DNA of 64,000 bases from contig MU006122.1 of assembly GCA_010093705.1 (NCBI GenBank), forward strand, positions 30,434 to 94,433, read 5' to 3'. This DNA comes from Patellaria atrata CBS 101060 (lineage: Eukaryota; Ascomycota; Dothideomycetes; Patellariales; Patellariaceae). The translations under genes were made by a program, and so were the position numbers. Below are positions 23,219 to 36,487 of this stretch, piece by piece. The notes under the pieces are model-generated. The model had not been told where the DNA came from. It worked only from the letters and a program-made list of their open reading frames with translations, and did no database searches. Numbering within the stretch: position 1 is the first letter of the stretch; every line of letters starts with the position of its first letter.

Positions 23219-25567
23219 GACCGACAGATATACGGGACTGCTATCAGGTTCGAGAGGTTGTAATACAGAATGGGTGAGGTGTAACAGTATGAAGCTGGAG
23301 GAAGGTCTCTCTCGTGGGATGCGGCGGTAGGGGTAACAAATATATAGATGTAGAGTACCTTACCCGATCAGCTCGACCCTCTACCCTACCTGTACTACTA
23401 ATACTGTACATAGGTATCTTATTTAGTTATCTATTCTGATTTAGTGGCTTACTGCATCTCGCGCATACTAAGGTAGCCCCCAGACAAAGTCGCTAGTACT
23501 GAGCGAGGAGTAAGGTATGCAGCTAAGCATACATGTATCAACTATCAATCAACTGTACCTTCAAGTTCACCTAAGGTATCAACGTGCTGGTCTGGAATCA
23601 GGATGAGGTGTCCCGTCGGGTAGGGCAAGATGTGAGGTATCAACCCATGCATCGGTACACCCGATATACTGCCCCGTATTAGAAAATTATACCTTGATGA
23701 TAACTTTGGTTTTGTATGATGGACGTTGTATTTAATAAGAACCAACGGCTTCCATGTCGAGCTGGTAAGGTTGGTAAAAAGCGCCCAGTTACCGTTAGCA
23801 TCCAATGAAAGTTCGAAATCTGCCATATCTCAGCCGGTCTCAGCAAACGGCCCGGAATCTCGGATGATGATCGAAGGTCAGCCTTGAGCTTAGACTTTTA
23901 CAATCACGACAATTTGGAGAAATTGTGAAATACTCAGAGGAGATTTATTACCATTTTATTGGGGGCTGATTCTCTCCGAAACTTGATCATTGGTCCGACT
24001 TTCTAATTAATCTCCCCGAATATATACCGTCAACTTTCTTGAATCGTAACTACTTTTGTACAAGCGTGCTTGGTACTTTGTTCTAAAATACAAGAGGAAA
24101 GGCGTCATCACGATGTCGGGTACAGTACAATACATCTATACGGTACCTTACAACCCACTCGGGTATAGTGGGTATAGTAAGTTCAGTAAATGGAATGGAT
24201 GTCACCTTACGTTACATTACCTTACTATCCGATTAGAGCTCTCTTACATTTGCTTTCGGTACATTAAGGTAGTTCTACTGTATTTTTAAGGTATCAACCT
24301 CCCGAAGATCATTCTAGGGCTACACTACCTTAGAAACTTTGATTTACTGGTCTTGAGTACTTTACCTCAGTACTATCACTACTCATAATATCTACCTTGC
24401 CGAGGTTGAGGTGCCCTGTCTCTTACCCTAAATCGTTGGCTTTACCGTTAGAACTAGGCCTCGTGTCCCTTTTCTCCCGAGGACTCCATCTCTCGGGTAG
24501 GGTGTAGCTTGACAACGGCCTGAGGGGCCAAGGGGCCTTAACAGGTTGGAGAATTTGGAATAGAACCACTTCCAAGTTGTTGGTGGCTTTCCACCATCCG
24601 AATCCTGAAAAGTACAGTACTTATGTTAATAACTTGTTGAAGGATAAGTTACCATTTTTGGATGCTTTTCCCCAACATGCTTCTCACCCGTTACTGACTC
24701 AATAATAATCAATCACATCTCGCCATTCCTACTATACGAATAGTGCTGGATACTGAACGGACGTCCAAGTGACCGCATATCATTTTATTAGTTCTGAAGT
24801 GTCGAGGTTAAAAGCTTTCGTCAGCACTAACCTTCAGCCTCAAATGCTCCACCATCAATGCATCAACCATAAACTTCACCAGATCTCACACCCTCCTCGG
24901 GAAGTGGCACGGCCAGGGAACCAACAATTATTTTAACCGCCATCTCTGGATTCCTTTCACCTATCATCCCCCTTGGACTACACACAATACTTACTTGAGT
25001 CATCTCTGTAGGTATAATAACGAATATTTTCCCCGGTCCTAAAATTTACTCCTATTCTCTAGGTAGGAAAAGGGGTTCGATCGAGTCTGATTGCTAGCCC
25101 TCCTGATATTCATCATCCAATACATCGAGCGCCCATGTAGTGGGAAAGGACCTTCGATATCATTATTATGATACGTTACCACATTGTGTCAATATTCCTT
25201 ACAGAGTCAACAAATGACAAATGACTATAGACCTGGCCGAGTATTATTGTACACAAAACTCTATTCAAGGGGTAATACTCCATTTGAATTACCCCCATCC
25301 TATTCAAAAAATTGTACAGATAGATACTTCCTCCTAAGGCTTTGTTGAATGTTTCCTTGGATGGTCAGGTCGTGCTCATCGTCCTTCGTAAAAGCAACTC
25401 AAAGCTGCCTACATCAAAAATTTTGAACTCCGAACAATTCCCAGCTTCCGAAATAGATGTATGCCCAAACGCCAGTATCTCTAAAGCGAGCATCCAGCCA
25501 AAGTTTTGAAATTCAGGGATATTCCTTCCCGTAATTATTGCATTTCTATTCCCTGTTACTATCGCTC
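23219..25567. other. Gene-poor interval between bZIP and LIP5
   Basis: 2.3 kb. The only noteworthy ORF is 23826-23545 on the minus strand (93 codons, begins MADFELSLDANGNWALFTNL); it starts with ATG and has balanced composition, but no family is recognised and I leave it as doubtful. The rest carries many short GTAC- and AAGGTA-rich motifs (24118-24320) and no other coding signal. Confidence 0.45.
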
Positions 25568-27005
25568 TCAAGTTGTAACTTCTTTGACCGAATTCGATTC
25601 GGAAGATAGAGCAGTCGTGCTTTGCAGCTGTATCCCTTCCCCTCTCTGCCCCGTCACCGCGCGTTTCTTCAAAACGTTTTCAATAAATGCTTCTCCTGCT
25701 TTATAGCTCGAACGAACGAGTGGTCCGCTAGCACAGTATAGAAAGCCCATATCTAGAGCGCGCTGTTGCCACATCTCGAACGTCGCAGGTTTGACATATT
25801 CGTACACTTTCATATGGCGCTTGGTGGGCCGCATGTATTGACCAAAGGTAATGACATCAACGTTTATCGTGCGGAGATCTGCATCGACGACGACCGTTAG
25901 TGGATGTCTAATTCGAGCTTTCAATCACTTAGCTATACCTTTCAGTGCTTCCCAGATCTGGTCTTCAGCCTCCCCCAAGCCTAGCATCATGCTCGTCTTG
26001 GTGATAAGACTCGGTTTGGCAGCTTTTGCTGCTTCGAGAACCGCAATACTCTGCTTGAAGGTAGCTCTACGATCCCGCACTTCGGGTGTCAAAGCCTCGA
26101 CGGTCTCGACGTTGTGAGCGTACACGTCTAAGCCGCTATTTGCCACCAACGCGACCGACTCCAGGTCGCCCGCATAGTCTCCTGTAAGGGCCTCTACTAG
26201 CATTGTTGGTGCCTTCCTTTTGATAAGTCTGATCGTTTCCGCGAAATGACTCGCCCCCCCATCGACGATATCGTCCCTGTCAACCGAAGTGAGGACGACA
26301 TAACCAAGGCCCCAGCGCGAAAGGGCTTCCGCAGTATTCTCGGGTTCGTTTGGATCGAGTGGAGGAGGTTTGCGTGATGTTTTGACGCTGCAAAACCGAC
26401 ACCCACGGGTGCATGTATCTCCCATGAGCATGATAGTCGCCGTAGCTGCTGACTTCGACGAGCCGCCCCAACAATCTGATATATTCGGGCAGCGAGCTTC
26501 TTCGCATACTGTGTGGCGAAACTTCGAGTTAGCAGTCTGCTACAGTAAATCTGCTTGCTTCCAATGCGATAGATCTATCGAGCTCACAGTGGATGGACTT
26601 ACCAGTATGCAAATTCAGGCCTCTTAGGTCGCTCTTGATCTTCTTGAAATTCTCTCCAACTGGTATAGGCGTTTTGAGCCATTCCGGCAACCTCGCTATC
26701 TGCTTCTGTCGCCCTAGCGGTCCTACCATAGCGGTTCGCAATTGAAATGCTTCGTCCATGCCTAACGCCACCTTCTTCTCACCCACAAAATCAGAGAAGG
26801 ACGGACCAGCATCAAGTGATTGTGAAAATGCGCTTGACCGTTGTTTCTGCGGCTTGTTGTCTTCAACATTCTGCTGTCCCGAAATTGTGGCAAGGGTTCT
26901 ACGCTGCTTGGAGGGTTGCAGGCGCAGGGTTCGAAGGGGGAGCCTAATAGGACTGGATCGACAGAGTAAACAGCGTGTCTCCAAATATAAAGAGGTCATT
27001 GTCAT
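25568..27005 (-). CDS. LIP5: Lipoyl synthase, mitochondrial (radical SAM)
   Basis: Three exons (27005-26603, 26508-25939, 25878-25568) give 427 residues. A basic presequence ([19 protein letters not shown]) points to mitochondrial import. Both iron-sulfur cluster motifs are visible: the auxiliary cluster [12 protein letters not shown] and the radical-SAM CTRGCRFC. The LipA C-terminal serine ligand motif is seen as VRSSYKAGE. Other family blocks are [30 protein letters not shown] and [13 protein letters not shown]. The enzyme inserts two sulfur atoms into octanoyl groups on lipoyl domains of pyruvate and 2-oxoglutarate dehydrogenases and the glycine cleavage H protein. An alternative ATG lies two codons downstream of the chosen start. 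Confidence 0.97.
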
Positions 27006-27470
27006 TATTCTTGAAAAATATGTGCCTCAATATAATAAGAACAACGGCGTTGAGTTGAGAACTGAACGACTTATACGAGTTACGAGAGGTCCAAGGTCCA
27101 AGGGTCCTCCTTCCGTATGCCGCATAATGCCGGCCGCTAGCATCGGATGCTAAGGGTGACCGGAATTCTCCGTATTAGTATCTGTGTTCACTGATTGGAC
27201 CATACCTTACGGAGTACTGTTCTACAAGGCAAATGCTCTGTCCTGTACATGAAGGTAAGGTAATTTTCACGCCATTTATGGATGTATTCAAGGTTGGTAC
27301 AACACCTTGGCTGTGTTGATGAATGTGTGATATACGTGCAAATTCCCAGTAAAAGTCTCTGGAACATGAATTCAACATTGCTCGCTTGAACGCTACAGGA
27401 TATGATCACACTAGAATTGCGAATAGACATTTCGTCCAGAGACATTTGACGAAAATTTGAAGTTGATTTA
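27006..27470. other. Intergenic between LIP5 and MED12
   Basis: 465 bp containing the LIP5 promoter and the MED12 3' end. No gene or repeat recognised. Confidence 0.5.
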
Positions 27471-30400
27471 TCAACCTTTCCTAGCGCCGAAGAGTAACAA
27501 ACTTAGTGCAGTATCGTTGCTACCTGCATTCGATGTGGGGTCTGGTAGTATCTCCCATCGGCGAAGTGGGACGGGAATAGTACGCATCTCTGAGCGGAGC
27601 ATCTGCTGAGTAGGAGTTGATCGTTGCGCCGGAGAGCTAACACGTGCAGGTATAGGAGACTGTTGTACCTTAACAGCACCATGCTGCTGCCCGCCAACCG
27701 CTCTCGGAACGTTGGGAAGATTGAAAGGAACGCTTTGCACTGTCGAGGGGTGAATAAGACCTAACCAGTCATCACGGTTCGCGGAACACCCAAATAAAAA
27801 GAATAACCGTCGATCCCCATTGAGCCTTAGAGTATCAGATTTTGAAAATAAGGTTCGAAGTTCATCTGGCAAACCTGTTGGAATTAGTTCCCAGTTGAGT
27901 CTCACAATCTTCAACATAGCTAAGAACTCACCATCCGAAAGGTAAGACAACACGTCAAATACAAATTCAACCGTAGTGTGATGGTTTTGAAGCTTTTCGT
28001 TGACAAGCAAGCCGCTCAGAAGAGGTAATATAGCAACACTATCAGAAAAGCCCGTTTTTAAATTTTGAAATGATTCATAATGTATGACTGTAAGTCGCAA
28101 AAGAGCGTGAATACTGCAGGACAGATTAGCCTCGGGAGCCACTTTATAATTTAGAGATACTCACCAAGCACATATTTGAATGTAAGCCCTTTTCAGCTGC
28201 TCGGTTTCGCCATTCAGCACAGTTCCAATGCCTTGCAAGCTTTCTGCTATAGCCTTGAAACCGTCCAAGATCCTTGAAGCGATAGTGTTACTAGCTCGTG
28301 GTGTCGGTAGAGAAGCAGTACCATCTAGCATAGACAGATAGCCACGAAACGTTGAGATTTCAGTATCTGAATCTGTAGGATTGCTTGAATCGAAGACGGA
28401 GGGTAACCTTTGGGTTGCAATTGCGTTAAGAATCTGCTCCTCAACATAGGATCGTATCTAAAAACTTTTAGCTGGTCGTAGCAGGATAAGTGCCAAAAGC
28501 ATAGCCTACCTGCTCTGCTACCTCTACTTCTAATCCGACAACGAAATCAATACAGTCAGTTGAATTCCTTCCCAATCGCTCATTGGTCGTCTCTAAAAAG
28601 ATAGCAATCAAATTATTACGATCTTCGGTTGATCTTCCAGCAATTCTGAATATGTGGTTGATTTGGAGAAGGCAGAATGGTAAGGCAAGGTCGTCTGCAC
28701 ACTGGAGTACTATCTTCATTTGTGCCCCGAGGTCCAATTTTGGTAAACCTGTCCTTGTAAGCACATTATATAATGAGAAAGGAAGTGTGCTAGTCACCAA
28801 GAGAACCCAATGGATCAAAGATCTTATCAAGTGTAGTCTTCAGGTAACGCATGGTAACTGGGCTGAGGCGAATTGTAGGGCTTTCTAACAGTCCCAAGAA
28901 TACCTTTGGCTGTTGCAGAATGAGTAAAGTCAAGAAAGAACGAAACCTCATATCATCCCCCAAGATCCTCATAGACGTGGAAACGTCAGTGCCAGAACTT
29001 GCAGCGAATGACTCGACCGAAAGCCGAAAGATGTCTATGATAAGACCTCCCTGCGTAGATATGAAAACCCGCTGCCGATTCCGATAACGGTATGTATCCT
29101 ATAACTGTGTTAATCAGAGCACCACCGTAGCCTAATGTAAACTCACATCCGCAAAGTTGATCATCCTGTCATCGGCTGGTAATAGCGCATCGAGGACATT
29201 GGTTGCTATCCGCACTGTCAGGTCAGAGTTCGAGCTTTGTATGAGACCAAGGGCTTTCTTCGCGGAGCATGCGAAAGTTTTCAAGGTTAGACAATCTGCC
29301 ATGACCAAGGAAGGTAGAAGCGATATAGTAATCTGCCAATTGCCTTTGAGCAACATAGCAAATATCCAATCGTGTATCAATTGATCAAACTTGTTACCGT
29401 CGAACTGCCTTAGTCGATAAAGCCATGTTCCCAGCTTTCCGTAGTTCCGATCCTCTTTGACATCTTGAACCTGAATCCAATCTGCGATCTTAGTGAAAAC
29501 ACGGCCAATCATATGTTCATCCATGCTGTTGCCACTTGATAAGATGGACTCTATTTCTTCATCTACACTGATACTCGATGAGTGTAGAACCTCAGTCATG
29601 TTGTCAGAAGCTGGCGAACAGACGGCAATCGTCGCTTTCTGATCCCCCCTAGACAAGTCATACCTTAACTGGGCAGTGATATTGAGATCACTGTCAACCA
29701 CCCTGGCCAGCATAAGCAGGGAGCTGAGGAATGGTTTATCGAGAAGTCTATGAGAACGAAGGTGAATATAACGCAGAAAGAGAGAAGAACTAAGCTCCTG
29801 TAAAGCTCCAACTGCAGCATAAGTGAGATGGTGGTTACTGAGTGCATCGCTTATGGCCGTGAGGATCGCTTCATCCTGGGAAAGAATAGCGAGCTTCATA
29901 ATGTCGGCGAGGATAGGAAAATCACCAATTATCTCAAGAATGTCTCGTAGACGACAAAAGTCGGTCGAAGTGAAAGATACTGTTGACTGGTCCTCTTGTG
30001 AACTGGATAGGAAGTTAATAAATATATGGATGTACTTCAAAGGCGACACTAACCCTTTAGAGCCTCCCATAACGTCAAAAATACGCATACGGAGCCATTG
30101 GCTAATTCCAAATCGGCTATTAACACCAAGGCTCTGCAATCCTGAGAAAAACGACCGAGAAGCCTCCGTAGAATGTTTGGAAGGTACGTGGAAAACAGTG
30201 GGGAGATGTTGAGGGATCTCTTCCTGGAACCGCGCAATGGTTCCCCTTTCCGCACTGATATCGAAATTTACACCACGCAGGAGTGTTTCTCGAAGTCTTC
30301 GCGTGCGTGGCGACAATACATGATCTGGGATTTCCGCTAGGAGCCTCAGATGACATTTACTCGACTGGAAGATAATTAGCGCCGTTTCCGATAACGATGA

Positions 30401-32597
30401 ACATATCTTACCTTGCTGAGATCACCTACGTCTACCAAAGCACCGGTGGCAATCAGCCATTGTAGATATCTTCCCACGGAGAAATGACCTGAACGGGTGA
30501 TTTCCGCAAACATCCTGTAGACGGAATTTGAATCGATATCGTATTCACCTGTGGCGTCAACAACAAAGGTGAGCACAGCTTGATCAGTATCCATTTCAAG
30601 TGTTCTCCATTTACGGATTAACCGCGCAGCCACGTAAATACGATGATCTCCAACACGATGGGTAGAGCATGCCCACTTCAGAAGTTGGACTACTAATTGG
30701 TCAAAGTCCGGGAATAGTGCTAGACACACCTTCGACAAAGCCCGTATGTCAGAGGTATGTGTAAAGGAGTCCAGAAACTTGATGAGTTGTTTACTAGGAG
30801 AGTAGGCTATGATACATGATTCAGCGCTACTAGTAAGAATTAGTTGGTTGTTTCTGCGAGTTATCCTTGAAATAATCAGCGGCAAGATGTCCGACTTGAC
30901 AAAGCTGGTTAGATCCATGACTGTGCTCTCGTACTTCTTCCAAGTCTTCGGAAGGATAAAGCAACCTTCATGTGACAGTAGAAGCGTCACACAGAGGTGC
31001 TGCAATTTCTTGAGCATATCTTGATGAGTCTCGAAGAGGGGATCGGAGCGTGTCTTCACAAGGTTAGCAACACCCCGCAATGGATAAAGGAATCTTTACC
31101 AGTCCAATATGAGCAAGCAAACATTCTGCCAATCTCCGCCCACGTTTACGGGCGGATACTAAGTCTTTCCAGAATATTTGGGAGATCAATAACCAAACGG
31201 GTAAACGCTCGGGTTGGGTTTGTTCAAAAGATGAGAGAAGCCAATCGAGGAAGTGGTCTCTATCTATGATGTTTTCCGCATAGATATGAGAGGCTAAGCG
31301 AATGCTGTGAAGAGTAATTGTAAGAATATGCCTTGATGTGAAGGGGCAGAACTTACACATATTCCATCTTCGATTGCCAGTTAGCCTGACCACAACTCGA
31401 GATGGCGCCTTCTACTACTTGCTCAACGTTACTCGTCCACTCTCTGATCCATTTGAGCTCTCCGCCAGCTCCGGTAGTACCGGAAGCTCCTTTCCGCTTA
31501 AACGCGCGCATTTCATTTGCGCCCACACATTTAGCGAGCCACACCGCCCTTGCAGAGGGTATACACTTATTGATACATTGTTCTAGTAAACCCTTCCCCG
31601 TGATTCCGTACGGTATAGTCCTGCTCAATCTACGTAGAGCTACGTTCGGATTAGCAAGTTCGCGAAGCCAACCCTCTCTTTTGGTATCTGTCAAGGTTAC
31701 TCTGGGTGGAGGTTTGAAGGTAGAGGGCGAGGATAAACGTCCCAATGACTGTCTTTTCTCTAGAACGGTAACGAAGAGAGATGAGAGACTTTGCATGCCA
31801 GATTTATTTTTTAGATGGTTCCAAAGGGAGGGTCGAGCAGTGTTTGTTTCATTAGAAATTTGCGCCTTGGTCTGGAATCCGTGTTTTACAATATGCTCGG
31901 ATAGGACATCTTCGGGATGATTCCCTATCCAAGGCGAAAAGTCCACAGAACCTGTATATTTGTTAGTATAAAGTCTCACGGAAACTAATACGTATCGCTG
32001 ACCTTCATGCGGGAGCCTCAGGGAAATCGGTGGCGTATCAAGACCTTGAGTTTTCGAAATATTTTCTCTTAGATCTCTCCGTAACTGAGAATCTTGAATA
32101 TTAACAACGGGTTTCGGTCGGAGCTGGGTAGCATATTGAGGCTGAAAGAGTGGTCGGGAAGGATGGGCCAATTGTACATTGGATGAATGTAAGAAAACGT
32201 GTGGTTTCACAGGATACGAAGTTTGAGTTGCATCCTCCCATGACTGACATGTGCTTGCTTCGAAGTACTCTGCGAACTGTAACTTAGGTTTCCCTCGTGA
32301 AGCTTGGGAGTATGTATGACCCTTCACGATTGGTACGCCATCCCTTGAATCTAAATTACTATCAACGGTTGGAAGAGACGGGGTAGAGTGTGCTGATTGG
32401 AATTCCGCGGGAGAGTCGAGTAAAGGTCCTGGGTAGTCATCACCATCGAGTGTAAGGTCAATGTAATGCTCTTGTGATCGGGCGCTCGTTCCGTTTGATA
32501 TGGTTGTACTTGGACGAACTCGGGAGGACTGTCGACCTCCCGCGCTCGGTGTGCGCTGAGGAACATATGGGAGCCCTGGGGCAGGGCGTGAAGTCAT
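27471..32597 (-). CDS. SRB8: Mediator complex subunit 12 (Srb8)
   Basis: Nine exons join in frame: 32597-32003, 31951-31357, 31304-31100, 31053-30412, 30364-29147, 29098-28798, 28748-28510, 28457-28165 and 28113-27471, giving about 1576 residues. The N-terminus is typical (TSRPAPGLPYVPQRTPSAGG). The Med12 domain motif VDFSPWIGNHPEDVLSE appears around residue 200, with long alpha-helical repeats after it and the conserved end PLRRWEILPDPTSN...LLLFGARKG. The first intron (51 bp, GTCAGC...CTAACAAATATACAG) is a multiple of three with no stop, so unspliced RNA would stay open. Med12 belongs to the CDK8 kinase module that reversibly regulates Mediator and RNA polymerase II. Several joins rely on branch-point plus frame and could shift slightly. 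Confidence 0.93.
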
Positions 32598-33827
32598 CGC
32601 ACTGGAGGCGTAGACATGTTCGAGAGGGCAAATTGCGCCTTATCGGGTGAAGCACTGGATCCAGCGCGAAGGACGACGTGATTCTGTAGGGCGGGCACAC
32701 ATCTGGGTGTGAGATGGAAGTGAGTTGTAGGTTGAAAACACTGCTATAAGGATAGATTAGCTGATCAGGAGAGTATTGAAAGGAATCTGTATATGAGAGT
32801 AAGAGTAGAGGCGGGTTGGGGGTTCAAATGGTCAGTTGGTGTGCAAGCGCAAGCAAGAACTGGCCATGGCTGTATGGAGCCGGTAAGTTACGGCAGCATG
32901 GTAGGGCAACAAGGGACGAGAACCGGAGCGTGGGGAGACTGCCACCAGTTAACCAGTAGCGCCTACCGTATGTGAACAAGACACTCAAGGAAGGAGTTGC
33001 GGCACTGTGCAGATCAGCCGTGACAGCCTAATCCCCTTCAAGAATTTTTATATCAGGGTCTGATATGTTATACCTTAATAGAAATCCAGTACCTTCACAG
33101 TACTTCCGTCGGAAGGTACTGAAACGGGGTACGATGGGAACTGTACAGTAATGTAGAACTATGGAGCAGAATCGTTCAACAGAACTCAACAGCGCTCTTT
33201 CTTTTAACACCGAGACTACCCAAGCTACCTTGTTAATAACCTAGTGAGTCTAAACGGTAAAGCTCTACTGTACACAAGTGCGGCGCGGCCTTCCCGTGGA
33301 CTACCAATCATCGTGGCTTGATATAGGGTATCATTTTGTTACTGTTGTTGCTTTTGGATGTATAATACAGGACAGAACCTTACCGTACTCTCCGGGTCCC
33401 TTGCGGAAGCCCTTATTTGACTCCGGAAAGCCAATTCGTTCTTTCACCGTCAAAATAGCAATGACTAATACGGTGGAACCTTTGAAAACGCTTACTGATT
33501 ATCGTATCAATGACATTTCTATCCCGAGCAGTCCCAAGATGGAGAATGTACTGTACATTGCCTCCTTTAATCAATAAAAGCAACACTCGGCAGTGGAGTG
33601 CCCGGAGTTCCATTTTGAGCGCGCTTGACTTGCGGTTGCATCGGCTTCGGCGTCAACATCCACTAGTTCTGGTCCTAATCGCGGTGGGAAGTCTCCTTGG
33701 CTGCTTATTCAACTGGACCTTGGACCTACAACATCCCTCAAAGCCCAATAAGGTACCTTTGAACAGAGAGCGAATCCACAGAACCCATTATTTCGTACTA
33801 GTGAGAGAACTGGTCGTCAAAGTGACA
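32598..33827. other. Intergenic between MED12 and the Asterix-like gene
   Basis: 1.2 kb containing both divergent promoters. A near-perfect hairpin is visible (CAGTACCTTC at 33087-33096 against GAAGGTACTG at 33112-33121). No gene supported. Confidence 0.5.
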
Positions 33828-34602
33828 ATGGCTTCGAAGAAAGATATGCGTCGGGATGATCTCAGTATGCTTCTCGAGATTCCTCAGAAGGTGATACCCA
33901 GTACATGGAGCTTTTACTAACAAAATGGCTTTTGAAGTTGTTCCATATCTGGAACCGGAAAAGGATAAAAGTGAGGGTGATATGATGGGTCAGTGATGTT
34001 CTAACCCATGTCTCCAAGAGAACATTGCTAATCTTATGTAGGGACAATGTCCAGTACCTTGCCAATGGCCGCTGTAAGTTAAATGAACTGTAGCCCTGTG
34101 CTCGACAACGATTGATATATATGACTATAGATCTTCACGAGGAATAAGTATGAAAACCGCTGCAAACACTCCCGTTTTATATAACGTGTCTACTAATTAC
34201 GACTCACTTCAACACAGGATGGTTGGTTGGTAGGTTGCACAACCCTCGTATTGTTCCCTATACTGCTGAAATTGATTAACTTACGACCAAAGGACTGCTG
34301 TACTTTTTGCTCTTCAAACATGGCTGGCTGAGACTCCTGAGACAAGACGAACGTCGAACACCCCTGGTTACTTTTCCGTTGGAATGGCTGGTAAGTTCCT
34401 CGAACCCGTTTTGTATCACTAGTTGACTAACCGCAATGTAGTCATGTCTCTATTTGTCGTGAGTCCGATAAGTACCTCTCACCGTATGTAATATTGCTGA
34501 CATGTTTAGACATACCTGCCCCTTTTCCTACCGCCAGGGCCGGTCAATCGTGCTGCAGGCGGATCCGGAACAGAGGCACCTGCAGCCGTTCCCCCAGCTT
34601 GA
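33828..34602 (+). CDS. Asterix-like PAT-complex subunit (WDR83OS/CCDC47-partner family)
   Basis: Eight exons (33828-33864, 33938-33988, 34042-34073, 34131-34147, 34218-34229, 34293-34390, 34442-34458, 34510-34602) encode 118 residues. Several exons are tiny (17, 12 and 17 bp), so no single long frame shows the gene. The spliced protein has the family hallmarks: charged N-terminus (ASKKDMRRDDL), VPYLEPEKDK, STLPMAAIFTRNK, a hydrophobic segment ending ALQTWLAETPETRR, NTPGYFSVGMA, a second segment, and YLPLFLPP. In animals Asterix is an intramembrane chaperone subunit of the PAT complex that helps multipass membrane protein insertion at the ER. The same role here is inferred. All introns are GT-AG and every join keeps the frame. 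Confidence 0.9.
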
Positions 34603-34955
34603 TGCTGCACATTTTATCAGTTGCTTATTAAACTTATAAAGATCTTATTTGCCTCTTCAATTGTTAGGACTATCTGTTTCATGATAGTTGTATATGTGTA
34701 TGGGACATGTTATTCAACAGGGGTAATTTCAATACTGTGCCCTAATGTATTTAGAAGTATGAATAATTTCCAAACAGATAATCTTAAGAAAGCATTCCAG
34801 TTCTAGGTAACAGTTAACCATGTGCAACTATGTTAAGGTATAGAGGTTCCTAGAACAGAAGCAAAAGTAATTAAGTTTACAGTACTTTGTACATTTATTT
34901 CTAAAACATACGACCTGTTCATATGTCCACATCAACTAGCGTCGTTGCTCACTTG
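34603..34955. other. Short intergenic between convergent genes
   Basis: 353 bp of AT-rich sequence between the ends of the Asterix-like gene and the Mba1/mL45 gene. Nothing recognised apart from likely 3' untranslated regions. Confidence 0.5.
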
Positions 34956-35958
34956 CTATCTATGTTGCGTCAATCTCTCCGCAAAGGCCTCTTTGTCCCT
35001 TAACCAATCACTCCATCTTGTTTCTTTAGCCATACCCCAGATCGACCATGGCTCTTCCACTCCCATCCACATTTTCCTCTGCAAGACGAGATATTCAGTG
35101 ACCTCTTTCACCTTGTCCTTGGATTCTGCTAGATCATGATCATGACCCGGCTGAGGGGATTCTTTCGGATTCCGTAATATCAAGCGCTGCTTACTCACGA
35201 TTCGTACTACCACCTGACGCATACCGCATGCTCTCGATGGATCTTTCGAATCGTTCCCTACGGGTAAAGGGGAGGCTTTATTACTGACTACTCTAGTCTT
35301 GAGCCGACTGACGCTTTCCAACCTCCACTCGTATTGTGAACTTGGACTTCTCTGAGAAATTCGAGACCGGAATGAGTTGTAGAGACCATCTGCGCACATC
35401 TCTCGTAAACGAGCCACATCACCTGCCGCGAAGGCCAGGTACATCTGTGATTGTAGGTCGAGCGTTATACGACGGAGGGACCAGTTTTGTAACGAGGGAC
35501 GCGGCTTGGACCTTCGGAGGACGAATTTATAGTAGAACTGACTGTACTTGGAATTAGCGGTCCTCAAAAATGCTGAGTCGAAAAGCCGATGACCTGAATT
35601 TGTCCACGAATCTGGTCTTCACCCTCTGCAGTTCTAAATGATACCTCTCAGTAGGGTTCTGAAAGATTGAAGGCTTGTTTTTCCCTGTGGGCATTATGAA
35701 TGTCTCTATTATATTTATTAATTCTCTATACCCTCTGAACGTGGAGGAGATCGGAATGATCTTACCAGGAAACAAGCCAATGTCGTTTGGGAATTCTTTC
35801 TTCTGTCTTTCGGCCGCGGCTACTCTCAAGCTCTGCGGCGGTTTACTGATCCGCTCTTTCGCAAGCGCCCGCTGACTCTTGTTCTGCGCATTAAAAGAAA
35901 TATTGCGAGTGTATTTCAGGATTCGAAGGACAGGTCTTGTCCCAAGGTTTAAAGCCAT
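34956..35958 (-). CDS. Mitochondrial Mba1/mL45-like protein (Tim44-like domain)
   Basis: Two exons (35958-35594 and 35511-34956) give 306 residues. The N-terminus MALNLGTRPVLRILKYTRN is a likely mitochondrial presequence. A block DIGLFPGKIIPISSTFRGYR is typical of the fungal mL45/Mba1 family. The second exon holds the Tim44-like fold: NWSLRRITLDLQSQMYLAFA, RLREMCADGLYNSFRSRI, and a C-terminal part ending in LRDKEAFAERL. Members sit on the mitochondrial ribosome near the tunnel exit and support insertion of mitochondrially made proteins into the inner membrane. Whether it is a ribosomal protein proper or a receptor (Mba1) is not decided from sequence alone. The ATG at 35958 was chosen because the presequence starts there; an in-frame upstream extension lacks such character. 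Confidence 0.85.
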
Positions 35959-36487
35959 TGGAACGGGTAAGGTAAGGTATCGATGGTTTTGGTCTCCGCT
36001 TATTTTATTCGTAGAGACCAGAGTACATACCATAATTCTAACCTAACCATAATTAGCCAAAGGGGTGGGATGCGTCAGCACGTGATCCCCACCGTCTCAC
36101 AACCTTCCTGTGACAACGCTGAACCCCACGAACTCACATTGTCATGTCCCCGATTATCTACTCTTCGTGCATAAAACATTTACAGTCCTCGCTCACTAGA
36201 AGGCAGTTATATTAGGAGCGTAAGCTCGCAGCTTGCGTTTTTCTGATGGAACTCGGCGGGTTCTGTTTCACGCAGGCCTTCGCGAGGGTGTTCTAGTACC
36301 TTGGCTCATTTCTTCTTCTATCGAATATCATGTCCTTATGCATGAAGAGTATTCTGCTTTCAAACTCTTGAAAAATTTTAGCACGTTGTTATTGCTCCTC
36401 GGCAGCATATGCCGTTAGATCTTCGTTGAAACTGGCGACAGCTCAGCCAGCAAGGCCAGTTATACCACCGCCTCCGTATCTCTCTAA

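Noticed and set aside
25060-25090. GGTTCGATC-like tRNA B-box
   Set aside because: No matching A-box or cloverleaf could be folded around it; no tRNA gene was found in the window.
33087-33121. Hairpin CAGTACCTTC...GAAGGTACTG as a terminator or RNA gene
   Set aside because: Isolated 10-bp stem in intergenic DNA with no transcript context; it fits the general abundance of GTAC palindromes.
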